NCBI GenBank assembly: GCA_011365025.1
Contig: RDOF01000021.1
Span: 1-53,213 of the forward strand
Reading direction: 5' to 3'
DNA from: Candidatus Thorarchaeota archaeon
Lineage (GTDB): Archaea > Asgardarchaeota > Thorarchaeia > Thorarchaeales > Thorarchaeaceae
Length of the DNA stretch: 53,213 nt
In this document: piece after piece, positions 49,919 through 53,213 of the stretch
Layout of the letters: each line of letters begins with the position of its first letter
Position numbering within the stretch: position 1 is the stretch's first letter
The notes under the pieces: generated by a model
The model's database searches: none
What the model saw: only the letters and a program-made list of their open reading frames with translations
Told to the model about the DNA's origin: nothing
Position numbers and translations under genes: made by a program

Positions 49919-52672
49919 ATGCATGTGAAGGATGGAGCTTCGTGGACTGCAATTTCTTTAGCATTCGTCTTGATCATTGGGTGTTTCGCGCCATGCTGCA
50001 ATTCTGATGTTGCTACTGTAGACTCGCAGGCAAATACTGAATTTCCGGTACCTGAACGAGAGCGTATTCAGGTCTCAGGTACGCCACACGGTCCAATAGC
50101 AATCGATGGGAATGAAAACTTCACTGACACCGCTACTGTAGAGGGATGGGCAGGCGATGGCTCTTCCGAGAATCCGTTCATCATTGAGGACCTAGAGATA
50201 GACCGGGGTGGTTCACCTGGCCCGTGCATCAACATCAGTAACACCAGAGTGAACTTCACAATCCAAAACTGCAACCTTACCCGCGCAACCACTCATTCAG
50301 GGGTCTACTTGAACAATGTTAGTTACGGGCTGCTTAGTAATAACACATGCCGCCTCAACCGATACGGAATCTACCTCCTTGGCTCGCATTACAATGCAGT
50401 AGCAAACAACACCTGTACTGGGAACGGCGACAGGGGGCTGTACATGTATGAATCGGATTCTAACACAGTTGCTGAGAACGATCTCCATGGAAATACCAAC
50501 TATGCCATATTCCTGTCTTATTGTGATTCCAACCTAATCAGCATGAACCTATGCAGCAGCACAAACGGGCACTCAGGCATCTATGTGGATGAGTCGATTT
50601 CAAATACCTTAGATGGCAATATCTGTAACGGAAACAGGGAGGATGGGATCAGAGTTTTAGACTCCTGTGGAAGCATTTTGACAAATAACACCTGTAATGG
50701 AAATGACTACTCTGGCATCATGATTGAGAATAATCGTCCTCCTTATTATCCGGCCACTGTTGCAAACAATACATGCAATGATAACGAGAATTCCGGAATG
50801 AATGGTATGGGCGACTACCTCAACATAATTAGTAATGAATTGGTGGGCAATTGGTATTATGGAATTCAGTTCTCGGGTTTCTATTATGGCTCAATCACAC
50901 TGAACTATGTTGAGGGCGGATGGGAAGGGATTTATCTGTACTCTGTCATGTACAGTATTCTGTTTCAGAATACAGTCACTAACACAGAAGTAGGGGGTAT
51001 TTGGATTGAAGAAATCTGGGAGAGCCTGATTTCTCAGAACTCGATCACATTCATGCGGGAATATGGTATAAACGTGCGGAACAGCTTTCTCAACACAATC
51101 TATCTCAATGAAATAACAGCGGAATACTCCCCAGACACATGGGAGTTTGCAGGCATCAGCCTGAATTCAGGTGCCGAAGAGAATAATGTGACAATGAACT
51201 ACATTCTCTTTGGAGCAGGCTGCCCTGATTTCTACGCCGTAATTGATGATAACACGGCTCCCTACCCAAATGTCATCGATCGTAACTGGTATGAAGACCA
51301 TAGCTATGATGATGACGAGGATGGATATGCAGATGACCCCTATGACATTTATGGAGCCGCTGGAAACTCGGACCTCAATCCATTATCGTACCCGCCTTTT
51401 GCACCAACATGGGTTGAAACACCTACTGACCAAGTCATCGATTTATGGAGTCAGCCATTCTACTATAATCTGAACGCTACTGCCCCCTCTCCAGTAACCT
51501 GGCAAGTAAATGACACTTCACGGTTCACTATCAACAGTGATGGCGTAGTTCAATCGAATGCTCAGCTTGCCGTGGGTATCTATCGCTTACGAATAAAAGT
51601 GACGAACATATATGGCCTCTATGTCACGAGCTCCTTTCAATTGACCGTGCAAGAAATCACTCCGCCTGAGTGGATAGTGGAACCCAAAGATATCATTCTC
51701 AACTATGATGAAGCATTTGACTATGCGTTCATAGTAACTGATGAATCAGGTGTTGCTGAATGGGAGCTCAACGACTCCGTCAACTTCACCCTCACTGCCA
51801 CTCACCTTAACGTCACTGGCTATAGAAATGGATGGCATCTACTCCATCTAATGAATGCAACGAAGCTTGACGCTGGAGTCTATTCGCTGAATCTAACTGC
51901 AACTGATGTCTATGGCAACTCGCTTTCAGGTCTGTTTACGGCCACTGTCCAGCCACCGGAGCAAGACATGACCCCTCCCGAATGGGTAGTGGCCCCAATT
52001 GACCAGATTCTCTACCTTGGAGAGTCTCTTGTATTGCAGCTGGTAGCATGGGATGAATCGGGGATTCTCCAGTGGTGGATCAATGACACAGTTCTTTTCT
52101 CCATCGATGAATACGGCATGCTAAGAAACAACACTGCGCTTCAACTAGGAGTCTATCATCTAAATGTGACCGCCTTCGATGCCAGTGGCAATGGCCTCTC
52201 CGCCATCATTACCATCACTGTTATTCCCCATGAACCAGACACGACTCCTCCTATCTGGATTGTGGCTCCTATCAACGAAACGATTGAATATGGACAAGCA
52301 TTTGAGCAACGGCTTGGGGCATGGGACTTGTCTGGTATTGACCACTGGTGGTTGAACGATACCACTCACTTCGCGATTGATGAAAATGGAGTAGTTACGA
52401 ACGCTACGCTCCTTGAACCTGGGGTATACAGAATTGAGGTGCGAGCATACGACCTCCTTGGGAATTACTGCTCAGCTACTCTAGTTTTGACAGTCAACGA
52501 GGCACCCACAACTACAACGACAACAACAACATCCACTACCACTACAACATCCACCTCAACCAGTACCACAAACGAAGGACTGGATCCAATAATGGCTCTT
52601 GCTTTTGGGACTGGTATGGGCGCCGTGGCTGCCGCAGTCATCATCATTGCCATATTCAAGAGGAAATCGTAG
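49919..52672 (+). CDS. Surface protein: parallel beta-helix (NosD-type) plus four Ig-like repeats and C-terminal anchor
   Basis: 917 residues; ATG 49919 with GGGGAGATT upstream (a TTG at 49913 is also in frame). Signal peptide (about 8-30). Right-handed beta-helix (about 85-440) made of many PbH1/CASH turns with the repeated N-T-C-x-x-N pattern (for example LSNNTCRLNRYGIYLLGS). Then a Ca-type acidic loop (DDDEDGYADDPYD), and four Ig/cadherin-like repeats of about 90 residues (about 495-860) with W-I-V-A-P and W-x-x-N-D-T motifs. A Thr/Ser-rich, likely O-glycosylated linker (coded by ACA/ACT/TCC runs) leads to one membrane span and a basic end (FKRKS). A glycan-binding or structural coat role is the likeliest. 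The remnant at 1683-2565 has the same repeats. Confidence 0.88.
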   Translation: MHVKDGASWTAISLAFVLIIGCFAPCCNSDVATVDSQANTEFPVPERERIQVSGTPHGPIAIDGNENFTDTATVEGWAGDGSSENPFIIEDLEIDRGGSPGPCINISNTRVNFTIQNCNLTRATTHSGVYLNNVSYGLLSNNTCRLNRYGIYLLGSHYNAVANNTCTGNGDRGLYMYESDSNTVAENDLHGNTNYAIFLSYCDSNLISMNLCSSTNGHSGIYVDESISNTLDGNICNGNREDGIRVLDSCGSILTNNTCNGNDYSGIMIENNRPPYYPATVANNTCNDNENSGMNGMGDYLNIISNELVGNWYYGIQFSGFYYGSITLNYVEGGWEGIYLYSVMYSILFQNTVTNTEVGGIWIEEIWESLISQNSITFMREYGINVRNSFLNTIYLNEITAEYSPDTWEFAGISLNSGAEENNVTMNYILFGAGCPDFYAVIDDNTAPYPNVIDRNWYEDHSYDDDEDGYADDPYDIYGAAGNSDLNPLSYPPFAPTWVETPTDQVIDLWSQPFYYNLNATAPSPVTWQVNDTSRFTINSDGVVQSNAQLAVGIYRLRIKVTNIYGLYVTSSFQLTVQEITPPEWIVEPKDIILNYDEAFDYAFIVTDESGVAEWELNDSVNFTLTATHLNVTGYRNGWHLLHLMNATKLDAGVYSLNLTATDVYGNSLSGLFTATVQPPEQDMTPPEWVVAPIDQILYLGESLVLQLVAWDESGILQWWINDTVLFSIDEYGMLRNNTALQLGVYHLNVTAFDASGNGLSAIITITVIPHEPDTTPPIWIVAPINETIEYGQAFEQRLGAWDLSGIDHWWLNDTTHFAIDENGVVTNATLLEPGVYRIEVRAYDLLGNYCSATLVLTVNEAPTTTTTTTTSTTTTTSTSTSTTNEGLDPIMALAFGTGMGAVAAAVIIIAIFKRKS

Positions 52673-52821
52673 CGCGACCTACTGTGGTGATGGGATTTAC
52701 AAAATTAAACGGGTCCGGTCCAGCAAACAAAAGGAAAGTAGGTATTCGCGTGGTTAGGAGGGGAGATTTGAAATTTGGTCGCCGAACCGGACTCCATGTA
52801 TGAATCGTTTCAATCTGTAAT

Positions 52822-52835
52822 TAAAGGTACCTTTA
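52822..52835. repeat. Perfect 14-bp palindrome TAAAGGTACCTTTA
   Basis: Self-complementary over all 14 bases, lying in the 276-nt gap between the surface-protein gene and the minus-strand partial gene. It is about 115 nt beyond the 3' end of that gene, so it is not in an obvious promoter position. A regulator site or terminator element is possible; chance is not excluded. The rest of the gap (52673-52948) shows only a 7-bp GTCCGGT/ACCGGAC inverted repeat at long distance. Confidence 0.3.
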
Positions 52836-52948
52836 GAGGAAAATGCGGCAAAGATCAATGGCGCCACTGACTCACGAGTCCGATACCTGTTAGTTCCCAC
52901 CCAAAACTCATGTCCACTGATTTGACAGGGAAGTGTCAAAGCGTGACA

Positions 52949-53212
52949 CTAATAGCCCCATTCCTGTCCAAGTCGCTGGCGGTACCATCGTTGACCGCGC
53001 TTTGTGAGGGAGTAAATGCCTTGGAACTCCTGCAGGAGGCCCATATTGACCATGCCCTGGAGCACTCCAAAGAGCTTGTCATCAGAAGCACCAGTGGCCT
53101 TTCTGAGGGCTTGGAAGTCCATCTTACCTTCCCTCTTTAGGTGCTGTGCAACCTCAAACTTTCCTACTGCGCGTGTGTCCTTTCGCTCAACCACGTTTCC
53201 GCAGTTGGTGCA
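52949..53212 (-). CDS. Zinc-ribbon and winged-helix protein, 5' truncated by the window edge
   Basis: On the minus strand the frame is open from the last base pair of the window: CTNCGNVVERKDTR, then VGKFEVAQHLKREGKMDFQALRKATG, DKLFGVLQGMVNMGLLQ and YSLTKRGQRWYRQ. CxxCG at the very edge is the second half of a zinc ribbon whose first half lies outside. The remainder, about 80 residues, is a winged helix-turn-helix (helices about MDFQALRKATG and DKLFGVLQGM, wing GIYSLTKRG). It is a probable DNA-binding protein with an N-terminal zinc ribbon; regulator or transcription-factor-like. A GTG at 53194 could start a shorter form, but the Cys pair upstream argues for the longer one. Confidence 0.7.
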   Translation of the reverse strand, partial: CTNCGNVVERKDTRAVGKFEVAQHLKREGKMDFQALRKATGASDDKLFGVLQGMVNMGLLQEFQGIYSLTKRGQRWYRQRLGQEWGY

Positions 53213-53213
53213 T

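Noticed and set aside
52507..52573. ACA/ACT/TCC run as a microsatellite or tandem repeat
   Set aside because: It lies in frame in the surface protein and codes the Thr/Ser-rich linker; repeat units are irregular.
1..53213. CRISPR arrays, insertion sequences, prophage or integrated plasmid genes
   Set aside because: No regularly spaced direct repeats, transposase, integrase, replication or structural phage gene was found; gene order and composition look uniform.

Overview
The window looks like a chromosomal segment of an archaeon, most probably an Asgard archaeon (Thorarchaeia-like; this lineage call is my inference from gene content, not from a marker tree). Pointers to archaea are a spliced tRNA-Ala with a canonical position-37/38 bulge-helix-bulge intron, an archaeal-type AsnRS, a thiolase paired with a DUF35 OB-fold protein, a split PorDAB oxidoreductase, a DUF2070 membrane protein, a ZPR1-type zinc-finger protein, BRE/TATA-like promoters, frequent GTG/TTG starts, and large N-glycosylation-sequon-rich surface proteins anchored by one C-terminal membrane segment. 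Pointers to a eukaryote-like (Asgard) gene pool are the WD40 protein with a PCI/winged-helix-like tail, a longin/roadblock-like domain in two proteins, and ZPR1. I saw no insertion sequence, CRISPR array, integrase or phage gene.

Layout. 1-2.6 kb: the end of a vWA protein, a six-pass membrane protein, and a decayed surface-protein remnant with in-frame stops. 2.9-9.5 kb: OsmC, a nucleoside phosphorylase with a zinc-ribbon partner, AsnRS, a methyltransferase, a citramalate/isopropylmalate/homocitrate synthase-family enzyme, a Cys-containing unknown and a nitroreductase. 9.6-13.4 kb: a Cys-rich ferredoxin-like protein and an acyl-CoA dehydrogenase divergent from a thiolase-DUF35 pair, a fatty-acid/acyl-CoA module whose shared intergenic region carries two TATA-like boxes and an inverted repeat. 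13.5-16.6 kb: an unknown protein, a DedA/VTT membrane protein and a LarA-like (DUF2088) protein lacking the expected catalytic residues.

17.0-22.2 kb is one giant gene for a secreted, multi-Ig-like, single-pass protein with a cytoplasmic longin-like domain and acidic tail. It is followed by a small unknown and a nitrilase, and then by porDAB (a 2-oxoacid:ferredoxin oxidoreductase lacking its gamma gene here). 26.3-33.4 kb: a GNAT, a surface M28 peptidase with calcium-type repeats, a SAMHD1-like HD protein without its HD residues, a protein made of eight tandem zinc ribbons, and UbiX. 33.5-40 kb: DUF2070, then a PadR regulator under a near-perfect palindrome heading a heterodimeric ABC exporter operon whose last subunit ends in a Met/Gly-rich tail.

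40-45 kb: a membrane protein, a soluble paralogue of the giant receptor's cytoplasmic domain, ZPR1, the tRNA, a 35-residue zinc-ribbon microprotein, small membrane proteins and a hairpin-rich intergenic stretch. 45.5-53.2 kb: a K+-independent-type membrane pyrophosphatase with a hairpin/T-tract terminator, the WD40 protein, a DUF438-like PAS protein, a parallel-beta-helix surface protein, and a partial zinc-ribbon/winged-helix protein at the right edge. The most promising leads for new biology are the receptor/soluble longin-domain pair, the zinc-ribbon array protein, the HD pseudoenzyme and the PadR-ABC-Met-tail operon.
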